A stretch of DNA of 64,000 nt, from NCBI RefSeq assembly GCF_000022205.1, contig NC_012030.1, positions 124,001 through 188,000 of the forward strand, given 5' to 3'. Below the pieces are notes generated by a model that worked only from the letters and a program-made list of their open reading frames with translations, searched no databases and had not been told where the DNA came from. Both the position numbers and the translations under genes were made by a program. Every line of letters begins with the position of its first letter. Within the stretch, counting starts at the first letter, position 1. This DNA comes from Halorubrum lacusprofundi ATCC 49239 (GTDB lineage Archaea > Halobacteriota > Halobacteria > Halobacteriales > Haloferacaceae). Shown piece by piece: positions 51,868 through 60,552 of this stretch.

Positions 51868-53028
51868 TTAAGCTGCGGTCTGAGATTCGTAGAGCTTCAT
51901 CTTCGCCCCACCATCCAGCATTTGAATCACAGCCAGATAGAACTCAACGAGAGAGGGAAACGAACAATTGTGTTTCGGGACGATTCGCATCGATTCTTCA
52001 GTTGCACTGACGTTGAACAGTGACCCTCTGTTTTCGTCGGTTACCTGCGCAGAAAAATCGAGTGATCCAGCTTGTTTTGTGACATCGCTAAAACTGAAGT
52101 TTAGGTCATCACTTTCCTTCGTACCGTTGATGAAACTCTCCGCCTGCATCAACGTCACTGGGTGATCAAAATCTATCTCACCAGAACTGACGTCCGGCAC
52201 TTGGATTTTCAAGTTTCCCGGCTCCACCTCCCGTTTCTCGAATTTGATCTGGTTGGCTACATCAAGCAACTCGAGAACATTCACGACGACCTCATTTAGC
52301 AGGTCAAACAGGATATTGAAGCTCTCTTGGTTGACAGTCTCCAAGGTGAACTTGCCAGAGGTGTCGATTCTGATCGATACGTTCTCGTGTTCGTACTGGA
52401 TGCGAGTTGGGACAACACCGTACTCATTGCGGAAATCTTCAAGCCGGTCTCGACCGTCGATGCCTTTGTATTCGATCTCACGTTCGACGTCCGGCCGAGT
52501 ACGAGCGTCCGCAAGACTTGGTACCCGCTTCGATTTGAACTCAGATATTTGCATATTCTCATACGTACTAAGGACAATTTCGTTCATCGTTTGGAAGTCC
52601 TCAGTCATAATCGGCATTGGAGACAGGCAGTCACTGTGCTCTGAAACTGGACGCAGGGCTTGGCGAATAGCCTCCTCTGTTTCAGCTGTGAGGACCATCT
52701 GAAGATCGTCTTTGTATTCGCCGACGTAGAATTTGGCTGGTTGCTCAGCACCCTTTCTGTTTCTGTACTCACCGACAAACTTCGTGATCTCTCCGAAGTC
52801 CTCGGTTTCGTAGTGTTCATCAAGGTAGTCCCGCCAGCCGTCATCAGAGAGATAAAGAAATGCTTTGATACGTTGTCCGTGGTACCCTTTTAGCACAGGC
52901 TCAGGCGAGTCAAAGATGACTCGACAGAATTCTTTGAGCGTATATTTTTCTTTAGGGATGTGCATTGGGTGCCTCAGGCGGTGGTCTTCATTATAAGTAT
53001 AATATTGTGACGTATAGTAGTTCCCCAT
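51868..53028 (-). CDS. Hypothetical partner of nuclease module
   Basis: 386 residues from ATG at 53028. No domain recognised. Conserved-looking parts are RLRHPMHIPKEKYTLKEFCR, KGYHGQRIKAFLYLSDDGWR and a strand-rich C-terminal half (FDHPVTLMQAESFINGTKES, SLFNVSATEESMRIVPKHNC). No signal or membrane segment. Tight operon with the putative nuclease, so it is probably its recognition or regulatory subunit. Confidence 0.6.
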   Translation of the reverse strand: MGNYYTSQYYTYNEDHRLRHPMHIPKEKYTLKEFCRVIFDSPEPVLKGYHGQRIKAFLYLSDDGWRDYLDEHYETEDFGEITKFVGEYRNRKGAEQPAKFYVGEYKDDLQMVLTAETEEAIRQALRPVSEHSDCLSPMPIMTEDFQTMNEIVLSTYENMQISEFKSKRVPSLADARTRPDVEREIEYKGIDGRDRLEDFRNEYGVVPTRIQYEHENVSIRIDTSGKFTLETVNQESFNILFDLLNEVVVNVLELLDVANQIKFEKREVEPGNLKIQVPDVSSGEIDFDHPVTLMQAESFINGTKESDDLNFSFSDVTKQAGSLDFSAQVTDENRGSLFNVSATEESMRIVPKHNCSFPSLVEFYLAVIQMLDGGAKMKLYESQTAA

Positions 53029-53205
53029 TTTGATCAAAGTGAAATTGCCTGGTTAGAATCGTTGGATGGATTTTACCGAGTCGACTCTATTAGGATTGAT
53101 TCGCACAGAGAGAATCACGGAAACAGGAATCTGTTCAAGTAGATATGGCTCCTCTTAGTTCTGAGTCTGGCGGTGGTTTCAAGATAGTGAACTGATTTGA
53201 TATCG

Positions 53206-54414
53206 GTGACTGTGCCATTTCGAGCCCTCGTCGACGGCCAAATTGTCACCCCTTCACAGGTTGGGGATAATCAGATAGTCAAGTGTCCGGACTGTGGTGG
53301 CGATCTCTATCCAAGAGACGGCGATTTCCGGGCCCGGCATTTTTGTCATGCTGTCGACAGGGACGCTGATTCCTGCTCAACGGCCCTTGGCGGTGAATCT
53401 GAGACACATGCACGATCTGTGGCGCTAGCGGTTGCCGAACTCGCTGATCGGTTCCCAGATGCTGATCGGGTCGGAGCCGAGATCTCCATCAACGTCACGG
53501 GAACAAATACTATCCCTGATACCCGGCGAGCCGATGCACTCGTTGAATTTCAGGACGTAAATCCATACTTCGGGCAGGGGCTTGTCGTTGAAATTCAGCA
53601 CAAACATCACAGTAAGGATATCCAAGGGACAACTCATGACTACCTCTCGGCTGATTTCTCCGTGGTCTGGTTGACACCTGACGATTTTGACGACAATATT
53701 TTAGACTCCACTGTCATCGACGAGGCGTTTCAGGATGACAACCAGCGAGCCTACAACGCTCCAGCGTACGACCCCTGGGAGTTCGAAAAACGAGTCGATG
53801 TGGAATTGGATTGGGAACTGTTGTCTTCGGGGTGTGCTAATTACGACGAAACAGGAGATCACCGCTGGGAGAGAATACCCGGGTATGCACATCCGAATGG
53901 GTATGAATATGAGTTCTGTCCCTACTGTGGAAGTCGACGGCGGTACGGTAATCAGATTGGGCGATTCGTCTATGATAATGAGGGGATACTCGCTCCAGAA
54001 ATCCCAGTTTCCGAACTCCGGGATGCGGTGATCCCGTATCCGGATGTTGCTGATGATTTCGATGAATGGATAACTGAAGTCGACTGGGAGAATGCATTTG
54101 AAAGATGCTTGGCCTCGAAGCCATCCATTGAGCCTTGTCGGGGTCCGCTGGGGATTCACGAGTGGGATCAAAAAGAAGTGATCGAACGGAGAAGTTTCGA
54201 CGATCGCGTTAGTGTTGTTCTATGGGTCTGTCAACACTGCCCAGTACACCTACTCACCAATTTTGAACCTAATGGGGAAGCGGTTCCATACATCTTATTT
54301 GGGAAAGAACCCGACCCGGAGTGGGGACTCTCGCACCTAAGTGGAAACCCTAGGTCGTGCCAATTTCGCGCTCACAAGGATGCCCAAGATTCAGTACTTC
54401 ACAAAGCCGCTTAG
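53206..54414 (+). CDS. CoiA-like nuclease-domain protein, C-terminus altered by ISH3
   Basis: About 402 residues from GTG at 53206. An N-terminal zinc finger (VKCPDCGGDLYPRDGDFRAR, HFCHA) precedes ETHARSVALAVAELADRF and RRADALVEF, VVEIQHKHHSKDIQ, an E-x-Q nuclease core like CoiA proteins involved in DNA uptake or processing. Two more zinc knuckles (FCPYCGSRRRYG and VCQHCPVHL) follow. The final codons (SVLHKAA) and stop come from the ISH3 copy B end, so the native C-terminus is lost. Confidence 0.75.
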   Translation: MTVPFRALVDGQIVTPSQVGDNQIVKCPDCGGDLYPRDGDFRARHFCHAVDRDADSCSTALGGESETHARSVALAVAELADRFPDADRVGAEISINVTGTNTIPDTRRADALVEFQDVNPYFGQGLVVEIQHKHHSKDIQGTTHDYLSADFSVVWLTPDDFDDNILDSTVIDEAFQDDNQRAYNAPAYDPWEFEKRVDVELDWELLSSGCANYDETGDHRWERIPGYAHPNGYEYEFCPYCGSRRRYGNQIGRFVYDNEGILAPEIPVSELRDAVIPYPDVADDFDEWITEVDWENAFERCLASKPSIEPCRGPLGIHEWDQKEVIERRSFDDRVSVVLWVCQHCPVHLLTNFEPNGEAVPYILFGKEPDPEWGLSHLSGNPRSCQFRAHKDAQDSVLHKAA

Positions 54415-55790
54415 TTAGAACGTCTGCTTGCTGAAGGTGTGTCTAAAACCAAACAAGCAGACGGTGAGATCCACGAGGACCAGCTTCTTAACTTTCTCGT
54501 CAACCGCCTTGACGAGGAAGTTTCGCTCTCGTTAGCCAATAACGCTGAAATCACTGCTGAAGACATCTATGAGGTCCTCGTCGGCGCTTGCGCCGACGGG
54601 ACCTCTGTCTCTACGCTCTGTGCGTCGAGCCAGAACTCACCCGCTGGGAACACGGTCCTCTACCATCTTCGGACGAAGTTCGAGCCGGAACGGCTCGAAC
54701 GAGTCGCTAACACGCTCCTGCGAAAGGATCTCGATGAATTGCTCCCCGAACAGGTGGAGGTCTGCGCAGACCTCCACCTGCGGCCCTACTACGGTGACGA
54801 AGACGACACAGACGGCCTCTATCACTCGGTAGCGAAGCGTGGAACCACTGCGTTCCACGCCTATGCCACACTCTACGCGCGTGTGAAGAACAAACGCTAC
54901 ACGCTGGCGGTACGCCGTCTCAAAGACGGCGATACCGCAAGTAGTGTCCTCGCTGAGTTCTTCGGTGTCCTCGACGGCCTTGACGCCGGGGTCAAGGCCG
55001 TCTACCTTGATCGCGGATTCTACGACAGTAAGTGTCTCACGCTGCTTCAGGCGCACAATTACGCGTACGTGATCCCGATCATCCGGTGGGGTGAGGCGAT
55101 TCAGCAAGAGCTCTCGGAAGGATGGAGTCGCGTCATTCAGCATGATCTGACGGGGAAACTCGACGGTCACAGCTGGACCGTCGATTTTCCCGTCTACATC
55201 GACTGTACGTACCTAAATGGGAAGTATGACGAGAACGGTGTGGCGCGTCACGGCTACGCCGCTGACGCGCCGTTCATCGACTCACCACGGGACGCTCGAT
55301 ACCACTACTCGAAACGCTTCGGTATCGAGTCAAGCTATCGCTTGTTTGAGCAAGCGATAGCGACAACGACAACACGAGATCCAACGGTACGGCTGCTGTA
55401 CGTGGTGGTGAGTCTCCTCTTACAGAACGTCTGGCGGTACCTTCACTACGAGTATGTGGCGACGCCCCGCCGAGGCGGGCGTCGCCTCTGGTGGTGGCCG
55501 TACAAGGAGTTCGTCAATATGATTCGACGAGCTGCGTGGACGGCCCTCGCGGTGCGTCGGGCCGTCCCCGCGAATCGGCCACCTGACGACCGATTCCACC
55601 GCTAACCACCGACCGAGCAAGCCAGCGGAGTGAGTGGCGACGCTGTCGCGTCGGCGGCTGACCGCCGCCGACAGCGACAGCTCTCCGTCGATCCGTCCGT
55701 AATTCTCTCGTCGAGACCGTCAGTACAACCGCTTCGACACAGAACTCAGGCCGCAGAAACAGCTAGCCGAGGATGCTTTGTGAGGTACTG
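54392..55790 (+). mobile_element. ISH3-type insertion sequence, copy B
   Basis: 1399 bases, same ends (CAGTAC...GTACTG) as copy A in inverse orientation. Flanks AGATT and ATACT do not match, so the target duplication is lost, implying a deletion or rearrangement at one end. It cuts off the CoiA-like gene on its left and a gene remnant on its right. Confidence 0.92.
54439..55605 (+). CDS. ISH3-family transposase
   Basis: 388 residues, identical in sequence to the product at 23773-24939, with Asp111, Asp191 and Glu297 intact. Start is a GTG-type codon at 54439. Looks functional. Confidence 0.95.
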   Translation: MSKTKQADGEIHEDQLLNFLVNRLDEEVSLSLANNAEITAEDIYEVLVGACADGTSVSTLCASSQNSPAGNTVLYHLRTKFEPERLERVANTLLRKDLDELLPEQVEVCADLHLRPYYGDEDDTDGLYHSVAKRGTTAFHAYATLYARVKNKRYTLAVRRLKDGDTASSVLAEFFGVLDGLDAGVKAVYLDRGFYDSKCLTLLQAHNYAYVIPIIRWGEAIQQELSEGWSRVIQHDLTGKLDGHSWTVDFPVYIDCTYLNGKYDENGVARHGYAADAPFIDSPRDARYHYSKRFGIESSYRLFEQAIATTTTRDPTVRLLYVVVSLLLQNVWRYLHYEYVATPRRGGRRLWWWPYKEFVNMIRRAAWTALAVRRAVPANRPPDDRFHR

Positions 55791-55998
55791 ATACTACGTT
55801 CTCTGTTTTCACGAGAAGGTGTTCCAGACGTTGTTGGAGTACTGTGGTTCGAGACCACGAGAACTCGAACATGACATTAGAGCTTTTCGAGGCGTCCAAA
55901 ACGAAGTCCAGCTGGAGTGCTATCGGGTCTGGTTCCACGCCAACTGGGGAGCGAACCGTGACAAAATCCCCGCGTTACGGGAGCAACTGCGTTTTTGA
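55791..55998 (+). pseudogene. C-terminal gene remnant after ISH3 copy B
   Basis: Frame ending at TGA 55996-55998 encodes KVFQTLLEYCGSRPRELEHD, IRAFRGVQNEVQLECYRVWF, HANWGANRDKIPALREQLRF. The start is missing because of the IS. Family unknown. 55999-56088 is non-coding. Confidence 0.45.
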
Positions 55999-56088
55999 GC
56001 TCCGAAATCATTGGTGGGGAACTCACAGATCTCTCGCAGTGGATCGATTGATCACCAGAAAATAGTGTGATTCACTGGTCGTCTGATG

Positions 56089-56430
56089 CTACGGACGCGT
56101 CCACTCGGGAAGTTCACTGATTGGAATCCACTCTCTATCCTCGGTCTGGTATTCCCACCAGTCCCATCCGCTGTAGCCATACGGGTCATCACGAGCGTCC
56201 ACACCTCTGTGTCGCCGGTCAGCTTTTCGGGCGGCACCTGACGGTGTCCGCGTCGTGTAGTCAGAATTGTCTGGACCAGTATCTCCAGAGATGTTAATCC
56301 GCTCACCTTGTACATGGGCGGTCACAACGTCGCCCTCGTACTCGCCTCTCTTGTAGACGTGGCGGAGCGTCGTTCCGTTATCCCGTTGCCCGAGCTTCGG
56401 ATTCAGCCACCGGGGCATTTTTTCTCCCAT
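56089..56430 (-). CDS. RAMA-domain protein 2
   Basis: 113 residues from MGEKMPRWL at 56430. A RAMA-like fold is visible: HVYKRGEYEGDVVTAHVQGE, then TRTPSGAARKADRRHRG and GYSGWDWWEYQ. RAMA (restriction enzyme and adenine methylase associated) domains are linked to restriction and methylase systems, probably reading DNA modification. It begins two bases after the stop of RAMA protein 1, so the two form an operon and are paralogs. Lies downstream of the helicase gene. Confidence 0.72.
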   Translation of the reverse strand: MGEKMPRWLNPKLGQRDNGTTLRHVYKRGEYEGDVVTAHVQGERINISGDTGPDNSDYTTRTPSGAARKADRRHRGVDARDDPYGYSGWDWWEYQTEDREWIPISELPEWTRP

Positions 56431-56432
56431 TG

Positions 56433-56894
56433 TTATCCCTCCGCGAGTTCTGTGATCGGTTCCCAGTCGCCATCCTCGGTTTCGTACTCCCACCACGTCC
56501 AGCCGTTATATCCTTCGCCGCGAGCGTCATCACCGCGAAGCTGTTTGTCGGCTACCCGAGCAGCTCCCGTGGGACTCCGCGTTTCTTGGGTATCGTCTTC
56601 AACGGAGAGCCGACCCCCTTGTATGGTAGCTTCAACCGTTTCACCGCCGTAGTCGCCACGCTGGTAGCGATGTCGAACTATGGTTCCATCCGGCAACTCA
56701 CTTAGTTCAGAGTCCTCTGCTTCCGCTCCTTGACTATTATACGTCGTCGCACGGTTGTTACGGTCTTCGAGTGCCGCATCCTCATCTACGTGTACGAGAA
56801 CGCGAGCAAGCACATCGTTCCATGATTCGTCTCTGTTCCCGAAGTCACCGAGTTCTTGGTACAGATCATCAGCCAGCTTGATACTTCGCGCCAT
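56433..56894 (-). CDS. RAMA-domain protein 1 with RHH-like N-terminus
   Basis: 153 residues. N-terminal IKLADDLYQELGDFGNRDES, WNDVLARVLVHVDED is a small ribbon-helix-helix/VapB-like region. The C-terminal RAMA part is RHRYQRGDYGGETVEATIQG, TRSPTGAARVADKQLRGD, YNGWTWWEYE. RHH plus RAMA suggests a DNA-binding protein that may sense modified bases. Same strand as the helicase/methyltransferase pair 218 bases upstream. Confidence 0.75.
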   Translation of the reverse strand: MARSIKLADDLYQELGDFGNRDESWNDVLARVLVHVDEDAALEDRNNRATTYNSQGAEAEDSELSELPDGTIVRHRYQRGDYGGETVEATIQGGRLSVEDDTQETRSPTGAARVADKQLRGDDARGEGYNGWTWWEYETEDGDWEPITELAEG

Positions 56895-57112
56895 ATCACA
56901 CTATCTTTCTTTTGGACAGATAAACTTATTCTTTTCTTAGTAACTAAGTAAAGTCTAATCTCTTTGAGTTAGTTCAGGTGATGGACTATAGTAAGCCCGA
57001 CCAGAGGTTTCATCTCGTCTGTGAGTAACACGCAGATATAGAAATCGTTCTCAGCAACAAGTTAGTGAATTCGACCTATAGAACATCAATCAGCAATTCG
57101 GGGAAAAACCCG

Positions 57113-60100
57113 TTAGCTGAATGTCACTTGGCTCATAAGTTTCGGCCGATCATCTTCTTCATTCCCTTCCTCTGGTGAGACAACCATCCAGCAGATCAAC
57201 TTGACCTCATCCTCTTGGATTGGTGGGAGTGGGTCCGGGGCCTCGAACGGCTGGAGACCAAGATCGCTGACCTTCTCGACGAGCTGTCGAGATTTCTCCA
57301 CAGGGCCGAGTGATTCATTTTCGTAGATATCACGAAGTTCTCGTTCATACCGTCTACCCCATGGGGCTTCGACGGCCTCAACAGTCTCTTCCATCGCTTG
57401 CTGAGTCATCTCGTCAGGCCAGTTGTCTCGAAGGTGTTGGCCTACCTCACGGAATAGTTTCCTAATATCCGGCTGTACGTTGAGTGGGTCTGTTTGCTCT
57501 TGCCACTGACGGTAGATGTCTTCCTGAGCCACCTCCCAGGCATCATAAATTTGCTCACGCATTTCCTCGGGTAGAGCCCGATCAGTTTCCTTCGCACATT
57601 CGATTCGCTTGAGACAGGAGAGCGTGTCCTGCACAATCTCGTCTTCTTCCTCGTCTATTTCCTCGTCTATTTCATCAGGAAGGAATCGCATGAATACCTC
57701 GTCTCCGATACGGGCGCAGAAGAAGTATCCCGGCTTTTTACCTTTGAATCCTGAACCCGCCGCCCATGGGAGTGATGTGATCTGGTCTTCACGTGTCTCC
57801 AGTCCTTTCCGGAGTTCCTGACGATACTCTTCACCAGAGTAGGCGGCCGCCGTTCCGCCACCTTTCTCGTAGAACTCCGTATCTTCCTCTTGGATTGAAC
57901 CGATGTCTTCAACCTTCTCAGCAAAGTTCTGATTCAGGGTATCCATGTCTGGCATGACACCATCGCTGACTCCGATCGAACGCGAGGCTTGGGTAAGTTT
58001 TTCTCGGACTCGATGTTCAAGTTCCAGTAGATCATCAAGTCGGTCCTCGGGGAAGAAGGTAATCGGATATATTTTCGAATGTGGCGAGTTCACACGGTCA
58101 ATACGTCCGTTGCGCTGGACAACACGCATTGGGTTCCACGGAAGATCGTAGTTGATGACTGTGCGGGCTTCCTGAAGATTGACTCCCTGAGCGAGCACGT
58201 CCGTTGAAATTAGGATATCAAAGTCATCAGTTGCATCTGGCGGTGCATCGCCGGAGTTCGGCGCAAAGCCGTGAACAGCCCGTTCTCGCGTAACACGGTA
58301 CTTTGATCCATCACCGCTGACCGCCGCGATTCGACCCTCGTAACAGGACAGTTCATCATCTTCAGAGATGATCTCTTCCAGATACTCATAGATCCAGTCG
58401 ACCGTATCTTCGTAATATGAGAACAGCAGTACTTTCCTATTTTGACGGAAAGATGCTTCAGTAGATTTGTCAGAAACTTCACCTGCTTCTGCGTCTTCAC
58501 GCGCCGCCTCAACGACGTCGTGTAAGGTATCACGCAATGCATGGAGCTTCTCATCATCTTCGCGGTCGACTTCACTTGCGCCATCACGCCATCGCTCAAG
58601 AAGTTCAACATCGTTTTCTAAATCTGCTTGCAGCTGTCCAGGATCGGCGTCAGCACTACTAAGCGGAATATGCCCGTTAGAAACATCACCCAACGTTTCG
58701 TCGAAAGCTTCGTCGTTATCCATCTCCACCCACTCATCGATCGCATCCGGATCTGGGAAGTAGCCTTCTTCCATAAGCCGAAGGGCGGCGCGGTTTTGCC
58801 TCACCATTCGACTGAGGGTGTTGGCGAATGCGTGGCTTGATGACTCGAATCGCTTGAGGAGACCGGTCCTAAGCAGGCCCACAAGAGAGGCTTCAGACGC
58901 GTCTTCCTCGCCCTCCAGGTAGAAAGATGGCCGATACCGTGCCAACGTAAGCTCACCCTCGTCACGGTCGCCAGCAGCCAATCCTCGCGCTACGTCCTCA
59001 AAATAGGCATCACCAAACGTCTCCGAGAATGTATAGTCGACACGCTTTGGGTTGGGATCTGGGAAGTTGACCCGAACTGATCCTCCTTCACCATCGGGCA
59101 TCGTCGCGTTCTCGTAGTGATTTTTGATGAACCGCCGAGTCCGTCGGACGGTTGTTTCGTCGAGCACATCGAACAACATATCCGGGCTCAGATCAGCCGG
59201 ATCCTCTGACTGCGCTGTCTTGAATCGTTCACGAAGCGAGCGAATACCCTCGTTGGCGAACGCTGCGTCGTTCTTGATGAAATAGTTGAGCAGGTAGTAC
59301 AAATCCCATAGCGAGTTGTTCACGGGTGTCGCTGTGAGCATCACCACGTCTTTGGGTGGATCCCCACGGAGGAGCGTGCGGAGAGCGTGAGACTGTTGTG
59401 TACCAGGATTCCGGAACGCATGGGCCTCGTCGATTACGACCAGTTGGTACTCGTCGACTTCAAGATTTAGGACGTTCAGGTCACCGCCGAGTTGAGTATC
59501 TCGCCGAAGCTCTGCATATGACACCGTCTCGTACTGGACTCCCCATTCAGACTCTTTCTGTGTCCACATCCCATCACGAAGATAGGCTGGTGCCACCACA
59601 AGCGCACGCTGACGGTTCTGCTGAACGTACTGACGCAGGAGCTCGCCCGCAATGTATGTCTTGCCAAGGCCGACCTCGTCGCCAACAATTACACCGCCGT
59701 GTTTATCGAGGAAACGGTTTGCTCGCCTCACAGCGTCTTGCTGGAAGTTAGTGAGGTTGATGCCACCGTCTTCCTCCTTCTCTTCTTCCAGTTCGTCGCC
59801 GTATCGCTCATAGAGGACGCGTAGATAGATCAGGTACGGATCATAGGGCTCGAATCGTTCCTCGTACAGCGCGGCCAGATCAAATTGCTCGCTCTCAGCC
59901 CACAAATCGTCGAACCAATCCTGTACTTGACCTGTGACGTGAGGATTGTACGCACCGATGTTCAACTCCAGATTCGAATTCAGCCCTGCACCTGTGAAGT
60001 TCGATGAGCCTGCGATGACCCCTTGGCGGTCAGAGAAGAGATACGCCTTCCCGTGAATGAACTGATCTTCGTGTCGACGGACTTCAACACGATCGCTACG

Positions 60101-60487
60101 GAAGAAGTCGACCAGCTCCTGAAGATTCTCGTCAACCTCACGGGAGAACCCGAGTAAATCCCGATCGCGCTTGAGGTTGAAGTCGAATGTCTGGAGTGAT
60201 TCATTGATTCGTTTTTGATTGTACTCCTCGTCCCGAGGATCTCCCGGTTGCCGCCAGCGTTCCGTACCCTCGTTGCTCGGTTCTGCACCGACGAGAAGAC
60301 GGACCTGATCAACGTGATCAAGCCCATCGGAGATTGAAAAGTAGCCTCTTGGATTGAAGTACCCCGTAACGATGTCAAGATCAGGGTCGGCGGCGAGCGT
60401 ATCGTCAAGATCCGCGAGGTAGGCATTGATTGCCGCCGATAGTGTGTTGCCATTACGGTTGTCGACGAACTGCGGTTGCTCAGTCAT
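57113..60487 (-). CDS. PLD-like + SNF2 helicase
   Basis: 1124 residues. The N-terminus (1-230) is phospholipase-D-like with DLDIVTGYFNPRGYFSISDG and an HxK-type motif FIHGKAYLFSDR plus GSSNFT. The helicase has Walker A (GDEVGLGKTY), DEAH box (VVIDEAHAFRNP), TATPVNNSLWDLYYLL and a C-terminal domain with DVLAQGVNLQEA and QRNGRIDR. PLD domains can be nucleases. Partner of the methyltransferase directly upstream. Such a SNF2 helicase and large adenine MTase pair occurs in class 1 DISARM and type 3/5 BREX. Start at 60487 inside a 32-base direct repeat. Confidence 0.88.
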   Translation of the reverse strand: MTEQPQFVDNRNGNTLSAAINAYLADLDDTLAADPDLDIVTGYFNPRGYFSISDGLDHVDQVRLLVGAEPSNEGTERWRQPGDPRDEEYNQKRINESLQTFDFNLKRDRDLLGFSREVDENLQELVDFFRSDRVEVRRHEDQFIHGKAYLFSDRQGVIAGSSNFTGAGLNSNLELNIGAYNPHVTGQVQDWFDDLWAESEQFDLAALYEERFEPYDPYLIYLRVLYERYGDELEEEKEEDGGINLTNFQQDAVRRANRFLDKHGGVIVGDEVGLGKTYIAGELLRQYVQQNRQRALVVAPAYLRDGMWTQKESEWGVQYETVSYAELRRDTQLGGDLNVLNLEVDEYQLVVIDEAHAFRNPGTQQSHALRTLLRGDPPKDVVMLTATPVNNSLWDLYYLLNYFIKNDAAFANEGIRSLRERFKTAQSEDPADLSPDMLFDVLDETTVRRTRRFIKNHYENATMPDGEGGSVRVNFPDPNPKRVDYTFSETFGDAYFEDVARGLAAGDRDEGELTLARYRPSFYLEGEEDASEASLVGLLRTGLLKRFESSSHAFANTLSRMVRQNRAALRLMEEGYFPDPDAIDEWVEMDNDEAFDETLGDVSNGHIPLSSADADPGQLQADLENDVELLERWRDGASEVDREDDEKLHALRDTLHDVVEAAREDAEAGEVSDKSTEASFRQNRKVLLFSYYEDTVDWIYEYLEEIISEDDELSCYEGRIAAVSGDGSKYRVTRERAVHGFAPNSGDAPPDATDDFDILISTDVLAQGVNLQEARTVINYDLPWNPMRVVQRNGRIDRVNSPHSKIYPITFFPEDRLDDLLELEHRVREKLTQASRSIGVSDGVMPDMDTLNQNFAEKVEDIGSIQEEDTEFYEKGGGTAAAYSGEEYRQELRKGLETREDQITSLPWAAGSGFKGKKPGYFFCARIGDEVFMRFLPDEIDEEIDEEEDEIVQDTLSCLKRIECAKETDRALPEEMREQIYDAWEVAQEDIYRQWQEQTDPLNVQPDIRKLFREVGQHLRDNWPDEMTQQAMEETVEAVEAPWGRRYERELRDIYENESLGPVEKSRQLVEKVSDLGLQPFEAPDPLPPIQEDEVKLICWMVVSPEEGNEEDDRPKLMSQVTFS

Positions 60488-60552
60488 CCAAGCGTCACCT
60501 GCGCCCGGTCACTGGTATCGGGTTGTCGACGAACTGCGGTTGCTCAGTCATC
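60457..60552. repeat. 32-bp direct repeat at helicase start
   Basis: Identical 32-base units at 60457-60488 and 60521-60552 contain the first ten codons of the helicase. The upstream copy places an ATG at the methyltransferase stop (ATGACTGA) but runs into a stop after 17 codons. The downstream copy is the working start. Confidence 0.85.

Noticed and set aside
56052-56315. Additional ORF inside RAMA protein 2 region
   Set aside because: Out-of-frame shadow of 56089-56430.
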